Origin: an uncultured Ruminococcus sp. | Lineage (GTDB): Bacteria; Bacillota; Clostridia; Oscillospirales; Ruminococcaceae | DNA length: 5,054 bases | Direction of reading: 5' to 3' | NCBI GenBank assembly: GCA_902783235.1 | Contig: CACZQG010000075.1 | Span: 1-5,054, forward strand | In this document: positions 1-5,054 of the stretch, in pieces | How the letters are laid out: every line of letters begins with the position of its first letter | Numbering within the stretch: position 1 is the first letter of the stretch | The notes under the pieces: model-generated | What the model was told of the DNA's origin: nothing | What the model saw: the letters and a program-made list of their open reading frames with translations, nothing else | The model's database searches: none | Made by a program: the position numbers and the translations under genes

Positions 1-102
1 ATTTGCATTTCTATCCAAATTTAAAATTTGGTGAAATGCTGGCATACCCCAAGGGCATTTGCATTTCTATCCAAATTATAAATTTGGTGAAATGCTGGCA
101 TA
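1..102. repeat. Tandem pair of 46-bp hairpin-forming repeats, period 56 bp
   Basis: Copies lie at 1-46 and 57-102 and match at 44 of 46 positions. Each copy contains an inverted repeat: an outer 7-bp arm (GCATTTC / GAAATGC), a small internal loop, then an inner 7-bp arm (CCAAATT / AATTTGG) around a 3-base loop. The only two differences between copies (positions 22/78 and 23/79) fall in that loop, so every paired base is conserved. The 10-bp spacer is at 47-56. The first copy starts at the window edge, so the array may extend leftward. The period is not a multiple of three, which argues against coding. I do not recognise the family. Confidence 0.85.
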
Positions 103-177
103 TTTCAAGCCTTTCCGACGCAGAAGTTCAGTATTCAGACAAGCAGAAAATTCAAGATTTAGTTGGGGGATCAATAA
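99..177 (+). repeat. 79-bp long direct repeat, copy A (downstream of the hybrid kinase)
   Basis: This segment matches 3609-3687 at 75 of 79 positions without gaps, at a constant offset of 3510. The differences are at 105, 109, 117 and 136. It begins at the end of the tandem hairpin repeats and stops at the first base of the terminator-like hairpin. Together with copy B it brackets the complete hybrid kinase gene in the same orientation. It could be a dispersed intergenic element, or a duplicated segment that would allow recombination to delete the gene. No transposase is visible. Confidence 0.9.
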
Positions 178-218
178 TACACCGGGGCAGATCCGGGATC
201 AGATCAGCCTCGGTGTAT
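177..218. terminator. Probable (possibly bidirectional) intrinsic terminator after the hybrid kinase gene
   Basis: Arms 177-193 and 202-218 pair over 17 positions with one A/A mismatch (189/206). One position (185/210) is a G-U wobble if read on the plus strand and an A/C mismatch on the minus strand. The loop is 194-201. It lies 8 bases past the kinase stop codon. On the minus strand the following bases (ATTATTG) form only a weak U-tract. On the plus strand the following bases (221-233, GTTTTATTATTGT) are more U-rich. The hairpin may therefore also stop plus-strand transcripts entering from the left. Confidence 0.55.
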
Positions 219-226
219 AAGTTTTA

Positions 227-3200
227 TTATTGTTTATCCAGTATTTCCATCATTGCCTCAAAGTCGAAGTCATCCAGTGCTTTAGTAAGTGCCTTGCAGC
301 GTTCCTTTTCTCCTTCGGGAACAGAGTGCTTGTTAATATTTCGTATCATTTCTTCAATGTTATCTGTATCGAAAGTGTCAAGACATTTTCTTATTGCATT
401 ATAGCATCTTTCCAGCTTTTCCTGAGATATGGGAGGCAGGGATGAGTCGTCTTGCTCCTGATTATCCCTGAGACCGGCAAGCTTTTCTCCCAGCTTTTCT
501 ACTGCTTTGATAAAGCCGTCCATGTATTTGTTCAGGGTATCCATATCATTATTGTCACCGGCTGTTTCCAGCCTCTGAGCGACTTCACCCAGCTCAGTGC
601 CGCCGATAGAGCGTGTAGAGCTTTTTATTGCGTGTACCTTTATTGCAAGAGCAGGGATATCCTTATCAGCCCATAGCTTCTTGATGTTGTCAAGATTTTC
701 TGATACCGTATTTGCATATATTTTGAGCATATCAAGATACATCTCATCAGAAGGGAAGTGTTTTCTGCCTTCCTCCACATGAATCTCCTCTATATTATAT
801 ATAAAGGATGGGATGACGGATTCAGCAGGCTGTTCATTTTGCTCTTCTATGACTTTTTTCAGCAGAGAATCAGGAAGATATTCTATAATAGTATCTTCAA
901 GCTTTTCAGGGTCGATAGGCTTTGTGAGGTAATCGTCGAAGCCGTTGTTGATGTATTCCTGTCTTGCTCCGGAGAGTGCGTTAGCTGTCAGACATATTAC
1001 CGGTGTGTGTATATTGGGATTATCCTTCATGGCTTTAAGCTCATGCAAGGTTTCCACACCGTCCATGTTGGGCATCCGATGATCGAGAAAAATGATATCG
1101 TACCGGTTATTCTCGCAAAGGTTCAGGCATTTCTGACCGCTTTCAGCGGTATCTATTTGCATTTTTGTAGTTTTAAGCAGGCTTACAAAAACAGTGAGAT
1201 TCATTTCTGTGTCATCCACTACCAGTACCTTTGCATCAGGAGCTATGAATCTTTCCTTGTATTTCTTGCCATGGATGGATGAATTCCTGAAGGATTCTTC
1301 AAAATCTCCCATTGGCTCATCTTTTACGATCATCTGCTTAACTGTAAAGCTGAATGTAGAGCCTTCACCGTATACACTGGATACCTCCAGGCGGCTTCCC
1401 ATCATTTTCAGCAGGCTCTGTGTAATATTCATACCCAGACCTGTGCCTTCAATGCTGCGGTTACGTTTTTCTTCAATACGTTCAAAGGCACTGAACAGCT
1501 TGCTGATGTCCTGTTTTTTGATACCGATACCTGTGTCAGCTACACTGACGGTCATATTGATAGCATTTTCAAATTTTAACCGTTCATAGGTTACTGATAG
1601 AGTTACAGAGCCTTTTTGAGTATACTTGGCAGCATTTGTTAGTATGTTTGTGATTATCTGCTTGATCCTTACCTCATCACCGTTGAGTATAATAGGCAAT
1701 GTGGGATCAACATTTACATTGAATGCAAGTCCCTTGTCCTCAATACGGTTTTTTATCATATTCACAAGATCATTTAGTACCGAGGAAATCTCATAATCCA
1801 CATTGATTATATCCAGTTTGCCGGCTTCGATCTTGGAAAAGTCAAGTATATCGTTTACAAGTCCCAACAGAGTATTGGAGGATACCTTTGCATTCTGAGC
1901 GTATACCAGTATATCGGGATCATTGCATTCACGGAGTATCATTTCGTTCATACCGATTATGGAATTGATAGGCGTTCTGATCTCGTGAGACATATTTGAA
2001 AGGAAGGATGATTTTGCTTTGTTTGCTTCATCAGCGTGTTTCTTTTCGCTTTCGGCAATAAGACGTTCCTGCTCGGCAGCCTTTCTTCGGGAATCAAGCT
2101 TTATTTTTTCATGCATTTCTTTGTCAATGTTCTCTACCATCCAAAGAACGTGAGTAATTTTATTGGATGCGGAACGCTGTTCAACAACAAATCTGCCACG
2201 GCAGTATATTCCGGTAGTAGTATGGAATTCTATGGTAATAGTATCTTCACTGCCCATTCTCTCATTCAGGGTATCAAGATCAATGAATTCATCAAGCTTG
2301 GTTCTGTATTCACTGTCTGTAAGCAGCAGAGTACCCTCCCGGATACATTCTCTTGCATTGCCATGTGTGTTATTGGCTATGCGGGCTTTCATTGCGGCTT
2401 CGGTAGTATTGATAGTCTCATAGGAGTTCTTTTCTATATCAATGCTGTACATAGTCAGATATATATCGGCAATGGATTTTACTCTTGCAGTCAATGTATC
2501 CGATTCCATATTCTTTTTTGTGATATGGTGAATAAGGATAAGGAGTACAATTACGACAGCCAGGAGAGCTATTATTTCCAGAATACTGAAAAGATTCTGC
2601 TCAAACATAGCCTCAAGGGTACTAATAGCTGCAATTGCATACCATCCGTCATAAAGCTCACGGAAGAATACACGATAATTAATGCCATTATATGTAATGT
2701 CCATCTGATATTTGGGAGCCTTTATATCATCAGGATGCAATCCCTGAAGGATCATACCGCTTTGATAAATATTTTTACCTATGAGAGGTGTGTCCGGGGA
2801 AGAAACTATGTAGCCATCATGGGATATTACAAAAGCCTGGTTCATGGTAGTGTTGGGGTCAATTGCAGAAACGGCTCTCTGCAGCACCGCAAGCTTAATG
2901 TTAAGGGCAAGTACAGTTTCTCTGTCATCGAGAAGCTTACATACTGAGGTGAGAAGATCTCCTGTTTGCTGATCTACATAAGGCTCTGTAAGAACTGTTT
3001 CCCCATCAGCCTTAACAGCTGTTATATACCACTGACATGATTCAATATCCTGTCCCTCCGGGAGGGTCCTGTTTTTTCCATCCACATACTCTCCCTTGTA
3101 GCAGCCGTAAATGCCGTCAAAATCCTGGTATATGGGATCGGAGAAATTCTGGGTTATTTCTTCCAGGTATTCCTGGACCTCCTCAACGGGTGCATCTTTC

Positions 3201-3448
3201 TTTTTTAATCTATCGATGGATTTGGCAGTGAAATTTACCGCACGTTTGCTCATAGTGAGAAAATCAAAGAAATCCTCTCCTCCCTGAGATGAATTGGATA
3301 TTCCGGAACTTATGGCGTTTTCTCTTATGTTTTCACGTATGAACACAAAATTCAGTATTATTACACTGAAGAATATCAATAGCGCAAGAATGAATACTAT
3401 TATATATTTAAATCCGATTTTTTTTATCCAGGAACCCTTATTATCCAT
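227..3448 (-). CDS. Membrane hybrid sensor histidine kinase with Cache sensor, receiver and HPt domains
   Basis: Complete 1073-residue multistep phosphorelay kinase. Order: membrane helix (about 14-36); extracytoplasmic dCache-like sensor (about 37-285, with the Cache features QWY at 139-141 and EPYVDQQTG at 155-163); second helix (about 286-307); PAS-like linker (about 310-445); a charged, probably coiled-coil helix (about 445-480); HisKA with SHEIRTP and phospho-acceptor H488; HATPase with N605 (N box), DTGIGI at 638-643 and GTGLG at 668-672; receiver with acidic pair D745/D746, phospho-acceptor D789, T821 and K843; HPt with H939 in HAIKSS; and a C-terminal helical tail (about 1000-1073). 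All catalytic residues are present. The start is the ATG at 3448, with AGGGAG 8 bases upstream and a membrane anchor immediately following. There is no DNA-binding or enzymatic output domain, so the final phosphate must go to a separate regulator. Ligand and target are unknown. Domains are recognised by eye, not by a profile search. Confidence 0.95.
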   Translation of the reverse strand: MDNKGSWIKKIGFKYIIVFILALLIFFSVIILNFVFIRENIRENAISSGISNSSQGGEDFFDFLTMSKRAVNFTAKSIDRLKKKDAPVEEVQEYLEEITQNFSDPIYQDFDGIYGCYKGEYVDGKNRTLPEGQDIESCQWYITAVKADGETVLTEPYVDQQTGDLLTSVCKLLDDRETVLALNIKLAVLQRAVSAIDPNTTMNQAFVISHDGYIVSSPDTPLIGKNIYQSGMILQGLHPDDIKAPKYQMDITYNGINYRVFFRELYDGWYAIAAISTLEAMFEQNLFSILEIIALLAVVIVLLILIHHITKKNMESDTLTARVKSIADIYLTMYSIDIEKNSYETINTTEAAMKARIANNTHGNARECIREGTLLLTDSEYRTKLDEFIDLDTLNERMGSEDTITIEFHTTTGIYCRGRFVVEQRSASNKITHVLWMVENIDKEMHEKIKLDSRRKAAEQERLIAESEKKHADEANKAKSSFLSNMSHEIRTPINSIIGMNEMILRECNDPDILVYAQNAKVSSNTLLGLVNDILDFSKIEAGKLDIINVDYEISSVLNDLVNMIKNRIEDKGLAFNVNVDPTLPIILNGDEVRIKQIITNILTNAAKYTQKGSVTLSVTYERLKFENAINMTVSVADTGIGIKKQDISKLFSAFERIEEKRNRSIEGTGLGMNITQSLLKMMGSRLEVSSVYGEGSTFSFTVKQMIVKDEPMGDFEESFRNSSIHGKKYKERFIAPDAKVLVVDDTEMNLTVFVSLLKTTKMQIDTAESGQKCLNLCENNRYDIIFLDHRMPNMDGVETLHELKAMKDNPNIHTPVICLTANALSGARQEYINNGFDDYLTKPIDPEKLEDTIIEYLPDSLLKKVIEEQNEQPAESVIPSFIYNIEEIHVEEGRKHFPSDEMYLDMLKIYANTVSENLDNIKKLWADKDIPALAIKVHAIKSSTRSIGGTELGEVAQRLETAGDNNDMDTLNKYMDGFIKAVEKLGEKLAGLRDNQEQDDSSLPPISQEKLERCYNAIRKCLDTFDTDNIEEMIRNINKHSVPEGEKERCKALTKALDDFDFEAMMEILDKQ

Positions 3449-3456
3449 AACCCCAA

Positions 3457-3462
3457 CTCCCT
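3457..3462 (-). promoter_or_regulatory. Ribosome binding site of the hybrid kinase
   Basis: The minus strand reads AGGGAG, followed by 8 bases and then ATG at 3448. Sequence and spacing are typical of Firmicutes and fix the start codon, giving a protein that begins with a short positively charged segment before the first membrane helix. Confidence 0.8.
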
Positions 3463-3511
3463 TTTTGTAATTATTTTAAGGCAATACCGCACAAATAATG
3501 TATGATCCTAC

Positions 3512-3540
3512 AGGATAAAATCAGACTATTGATGTCCCAA
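3512..3540 (-). promoter_or_regulatory. Weak candidate sigma-A promoter for the hybrid kinase
   Basis: On the minus strand, TTGGGA (3540-3535) is followed by 17 bases and TATCCT (3517-3512). Each box matches 4 of 6 consensus positions. The start point would be near 3505, giving a leader of roughly 57 nt. A 17-bp palindrome (3542-3558) abuts the -35 box, where an activator could sit. I saw no better candidate between here and the start codon, but the match is modest. Confidence 0.3.
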
Positions 3541-3541
3541 T

Positions 3542-3558
3542 TAAATCTTGAAGATTTA
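3542..3558. promoter_or_regulatory. 17-bp perfect palindrome upstream of the hybrid kinase
   Basis: TAAATCTT and AAGATTTA are separated by a single G. The site lies about 95 bases upstream of the kinase start codon and directly beside the candidate -35 box. It could be a dimer operator, or just part of the larger inverted repeat in which it sits. No regulator family is recognisable from the sequence. Confidence 0.4.
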
Positions 3559-3608
3559 TGCGAAGAATAAATGCTGAAATTCAAGGAGGGAAGGTGCAGG
3601 AATATACC

Positions 3609-3687
3609 CATATTGCAAACCTTTCCAACGCAGAAGTTCAGTATTTAGACAAGCAGAAAATTCAAGATTTAGTTGGGGGATCAATAA
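3609..3687 (+). repeat. 79-bp long direct repeat, copy B (upstream of the hybrid kinase)
   Basis: Second copy of 99-177, same orientation, four substitutions. Unlike copy A it is joined on its left to a divergent reverse-complement of itself, forming the inverted repeat at 3526-3687. The sequence after 3687 is unrelated to that after copy A, which places the right boundary of the repeated unit at 3687. Confidence 0.9.
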
Positions 3688-3821
3688 CGTATTGCAGATA
3701 AGGGATCCTGTAGAAAACAAAAATACTGACAGACGGATCAAGCCGCCAGGTGGTAATTGTGCAGTGAACTGTTGATCTATATGTATATCAATAATATATC
3801 TTAATTAATGTTTGCTTATCT
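3688..3821. other. Intergenic stretch without a gene; weak plus-strand promoter candidate
   Basis: No credible open frame, RNA gene or strong hairpin is visible here. On the plus strand, TTGATC (3772-3777), 17 bases and TATATC (3795-3800) form a weak promoter-like pair, 4 of 6 matches in each box, pointing toward the hairpins at 3822 onward. The AT-rich surroundings make chance likely. The 9-mer AATTAATGT at 3803-3811 recurs at 3907-3915, bracketing the two small hairpins. Confidence 0.3.
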
Positions 3822-3865
3822 ACCGTGAAATGGCTTAAAAGCAAAGCTTAAAGCTATTTCACGGT
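3822..3865. repeat. Hairpin A, 15-bp stem with an inner 4-bp extension
   Basis: Arms 3822-3836 and 3851-3865 pair at all 15 positions, with G3832 and T3855 forming a G-U wobble on the plus strand (a C/A mismatch on the minus strand). Within the loop, AAGC (3839-3842) pairs with GCTT (3846-3849) around AAA. The wobble slightly favours folding of a plus-strand RNA. Neither side has a U-tract like that of a classical terminator, although TTGCACTTTTG follows on the plus strand. Confidence 0.75.
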
Positions 3866-3875
3866 TGCACTTTTG

Positions 3876-3892
3876 TTCGTCCGAAGGACGAA
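3876..3892. repeat. Hairpin B, perfect 7-bp stem with GAA triloop
   Basis: TTCGTCC (3876-3882) and GGACGAA (3886-3892) are exact complements around GAA. It sits between hairpin A and the promoter-bearing cloverleaf and may belong to the same composite element. Without a U-tract it is not a convincing terminator. Confidence 0.6.
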
Positions 3893-3898
3893 ATGAGC

Positions 3899-3927
3899 TT
3901 GACATCAATTAATGTGTCCGCTATAAA
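3899..3927 (+). promoter_or_regulatory. Near-consensus sigma-A promoter, rightward, embedded in the cloverleaf
   Basis: TTGACA (3899-3904, 6 of 6), a 17-base spacer, then TATAAA (3922-3927, 5 of 6) give the best promoter match I found in the window. A start point near 3934 would fall in the first arm's loop. The transcript would then carry the second and third arms and run antisense into the 3' end of the right-hand kinase gene. No convincing plus-strand gene follows. The -10 box is inside the left strand of arm 1 and the spacer overlaps the closing stem, so cruciform formation would hide the promoter. Confidence 0.5.
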
Positions 3928-4021
3928 ATGCTCTTAAAGTGCATTTTATAGCAACCCCAAATCCTGCAAAACAGGATTTGGGGACAACAACTGCTGTTTG
4001 GCAGTTGTTGAGGACACATTA
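3910..4021. other. Perfect cloverleaf: closing stem plus three hairpin arms
   Basis: A 10-bp closing stem (3910-3919 with 4012-4021) encloses three arms: arm 1, 12 bp (3920-3931 with 3941-3952, 9-base loop); arm 2, 12 bp (3955-3966 with 3972-3983, loop CAAAA); arm 3, 10 bp (3985-3994 with 4001-4010, 6-base loop). Junction linkers are 0, 2, 1 and 1 bases. All 44 pairs are Watson-Crick, without wobbles or mismatches, so both strands fold equally. The element ends one base from the stop codon of the minus-strand kinase at 4023-5054. It is not a tRNA and I do not recognise it as a known riboswitch or ncRNA class. It may be a DNA-level palindromic element or a structured RNA. Confidence 0.85.
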
Positions 4022-4022
4022 T

Positions 4023-5054
4023 TTATTTGGAGTTTATGAGAATACATATCATACGCAGACCATTCTTTTCCGGAACGGCTTTTATGCTTCCTTCATATAT
4101 CTGTGTTATGTGCTTTGCTATTGATAGTCCGATACCGTGACCGCCGGTTTTGGAAGAACGTGAAGCATCAGTGCGATAGAATCGGTCAAACAGTCTTTCA
4201 TAATCTGCGTTTTCGTCAAGATCGGCAGTATTGAAAATGCTGAATGTTACTTTTTTGCCTTTGCAGGACAGCTCAGTGATGATCTTGCCTTGTTCCTTTA
4301 CATATTTGGAGGCATTTTCCGTAAGGATAGATATAAGCTGCTGGAGCTGTTCACGATTTCCGTTAAAAAGTATATCCGGCTGGATACTTCTTTCGATCAC
4401 TGCATTTTTTGAGGCTGCTACTTCGGTAAACTTATCAATAGTTGCTGTGGCGGTTTCACTAAGGTTGAACTGCTCCTTCGTAATGCTCAGGTCAGTTTCC
4501 TGAAGCTTAGCCAGTGTCATTAGCTGATCTATCAGCTTGCTCATGTGAGCGACCTCCTGAGTTATGGTCTGTGTCCACTTGTTTTCGCCGTTTTTATACT
4601 CAAGCACCTCTGCATTTGCGGAGATAATGGCAAGGGGAGTTTTAAGCTCATGACTGGCATCAGTGACAAACTGCTTCTGACGTTTGGAATTCTCCTCAAA
4701 TGGTTTGAGAACATATTTGGCACATATGGTGAAAATTAAAGTTATAAGAGCCGTAAACCCGATAAATATTGCAAGAGTTATCAGAAGAACGACTCGTCTG
4801 TTGTGAAAGTTCTCAGAACAGTCAAGGAATATGTAGTATGTTTCTCCGACCAATTGCACTTTTCTGAAACGATACTTATCTATGTAGCCTGTTTCACTGC
4901 CATAATCCATAGCAGTTTTTGTCATATTGAAAGCATCCTCGGTGCTTATTGCAGCAACATGAGTCAGCTCTGCTGCATAGGGCTCGCCTTTACCATATGT
5001 ATCCAGATGTACAAGGAAATACCTTGTCCTGTAAGGTGATTCTTCATTATATCC
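4023..5054 (-). CDS. Sensor histidine kinase of a classical two-component system, N-terminus cut by the window edge
   Basis: The frame is open to the right edge, so the visible 343 residues are the C-terminal part and the first in-frame ATG (4925) is unlikely to be the start. Numbering from the edge: residues 1-87 are the end of an extracytoplasmic region; a membrane helix spans about 88-112; a short linker rather than a full HAMP follows; then HisKA with SHELKTP (134-140) and phospho-acceptor H135; and HATPase with N247 in LTENASKY and an intact G2 loop GGHGIGL (304-310). The G1 position reads FNTADLDEN (274-282) instead of the usual D-x-G-x-G, a divergence I associate with some VanS/PhoR-like Gram-positive kinases. 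It phosphorylates itself on H135 and should pass phosphate to a response regulator, probably encoded just upstream, outside the window. The stimulus is unknown. A cloverleaf starts one base after the stop codon. Confidence 0.93.
   Translation of the reverse strand, partial: GYNEESPYRTRYFLVHLDTYGKGEPYAAELTHVAAISTEDAFNMTKTAMDYGSETGYIDKYRFRKVQLVGETYYIFLDCSENFHNRRVVLLITLAIFIGFTALITLIFTICAKYVLKPFEENSKRQKQFVTDASHELKTPLAIISANAEVLEYKNGENKWTQTITQEVAHMSKLIDQLMTLAKLQETDLSITKEQFNLSETATATIDKFTEVAASKNAVIERSIQPDILFNGNREQLQQLISILTENASKYVKEQGKIITELSCKGKKVTFSIFNTADLDENADYERLFDRFYRTDASRSSKTGGHGIGLSIAKHITQIYEGSIKAVPEKNGLRMICILINSK

Larger units (their letters stand above)
3526..3687. repeat. Long imperfect inverted repeat (MITE-like or large hairpin), containing 79-bp copy B
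   Basis: The reverse complement of 3526-3552 matches 3661-3687 at 23 of 27 positions. Similarity continues inward at a lower level, with small gaps, to about 3583 on the left and 3630 on the right. The whole is therefore a roughly 162-bp element with long imperfect terminal inverted repeats and a central loop of some 45 bases. It has no coding capacity that I trust and no evident target-site duplication. Its left end overlaps the candidate promoter of the hybrid kinase. Confidence 0.6.

Noticed and set aside
1..102. Possible CRISPR array
   Set aside because: There are only two visible units, the spacer is 10 bp, and the repeat itself is a long hairpin. No cas gene is present.
2036..2947. 303-codon plus-strand open frame opposite the hybrid kinase
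   Set aside because: It is fully antisense to a well-supported kinase frame, with no ribosome binding site or recognisable domains. Such long antisense frames arise from the codon usage of the real gene.
3594..3701. Small 35-codon plus-strand frame starting GTG with AAGGAGGG just upstream and a double-glycine (DLVGGS), reminiscent of a bacteriocin leader; the same frame recurs at 109-177
   Set aside because: All four base differences between the two repeat copies change the amino acid in this frame, so there is no sign of selection on a protein. The spacing from GGAGG to GTG is only 4 bases, and nothing nearby encodes a peptide exporter or modifying enzyme.
3556..3741. 61-codon minus-strand frame across repeat copy B
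   Set aside because: It lies largely within the non-coding repeat, has no clear ribosome binding site, and is not preserved as the same product in copy A, where the sequence diverges and stops soon after the repeat.
3910..4021. Cloverleaf taken as a tRNA
   Set aside because: Stems are 10-12 bp, there is no T-loop GTTC-type motif or anticodon-loop geometry, and the arms do not fit tRNA dimensions.
3822..4021. IS200/IS605-type insertion sequence or group II intron
   Set aside because: Serial hairpins recall the ends of such elements, but there is no transposase, guide-RNA nuclease or reverse transcriptase frame, and no intron domain V-like motif.
3939..4124. 61-codon plus-strand frame starting about 5 bases after the predicted start point of the embedded promoter
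   Set aside because: It would be leaderless, it runs through perfect palindromes and then antisense to the kinase, and it resembles no protein I recognise. It looks like a by-product of the palindromes.
4023..4925. Kinase start at the ATG at 4925
   Set aside because: The frame stays open to 5054 with plausible extracytoplasmic protein sequence, and starting at 4925 would remove the first membrane helix expected ahead of the sensor region.

Overview
The window carries two sensor kinase genes, both on the minus strand, separated by about 570 bases that hold no convincing gene but many palindromes and repeats. The AT-leaning base composition, the strong AGGGAG ribosome binding site and the kinase architectures point to a low-to-moderate GC Gram-positive anaerobe of the Clostridia. 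A Ruminococcus or Lachnospiraceae-like gut or rumen bacterium is my best guess, inferred from style only.

Layout, left to right. Positions 1-102 hold two tandem copies of a 46-bp hairpin-forming repeat (period 56) that runs off the left edge. Positions 99-177 hold a 79-bp repeat that recurs, in the same orientation, at 3609-3687. A terminator-like hairpin (177-218) follows. Positions 227-3448 (minus) encode a complete 1073-residue membrane hybrid histidine kinase: periplasmic-type Cache sensor, PAS-like linker, HisKA, HATPase, receiver, HPt and an extra C-terminal helical segment. The two 79-bp repeats therefore bracket this gene.

The gap 3449-4022 contains the kinase's ribosome binding site, a weak candidate promoter, a long imperfect inverted repeat (3526-3687) that includes the second 79-bp copy, two hairpins (3822-3865, 3876-3892), and a 112-nt sequence (3910-4021) that folds into a fully Watson-Crick cloverleaf of a closing stem and three arms. 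A near-consensus plus-strand promoter (TTGACA, 17 nt, TATAAA; 3899-3927) is built into the left side of that cloverleaf and points toward the 3' end of the next kinase gene. Positions 4023-5054 (minus) encode the C-terminal 343 residues of a second, classical membrane histidine kinase whose start lies beyond the right edge.

How the parts may work together. The right-hand kinase probably pairs with a response regulator encoded just outside the window. The hybrid kinase has a full internal phosphorelay (H488 to D789 to H939) but no output domain, so it must pass its phosphate to a regulator encoded elsewhere. The most unusual part is the palindrome-rich gap: the cloverleaf starts one base beyond the stop codon of the right-hand kinase and could be a transcript 3' structure, a DNA cruciform element, or the 5' part of an antisense RNA.
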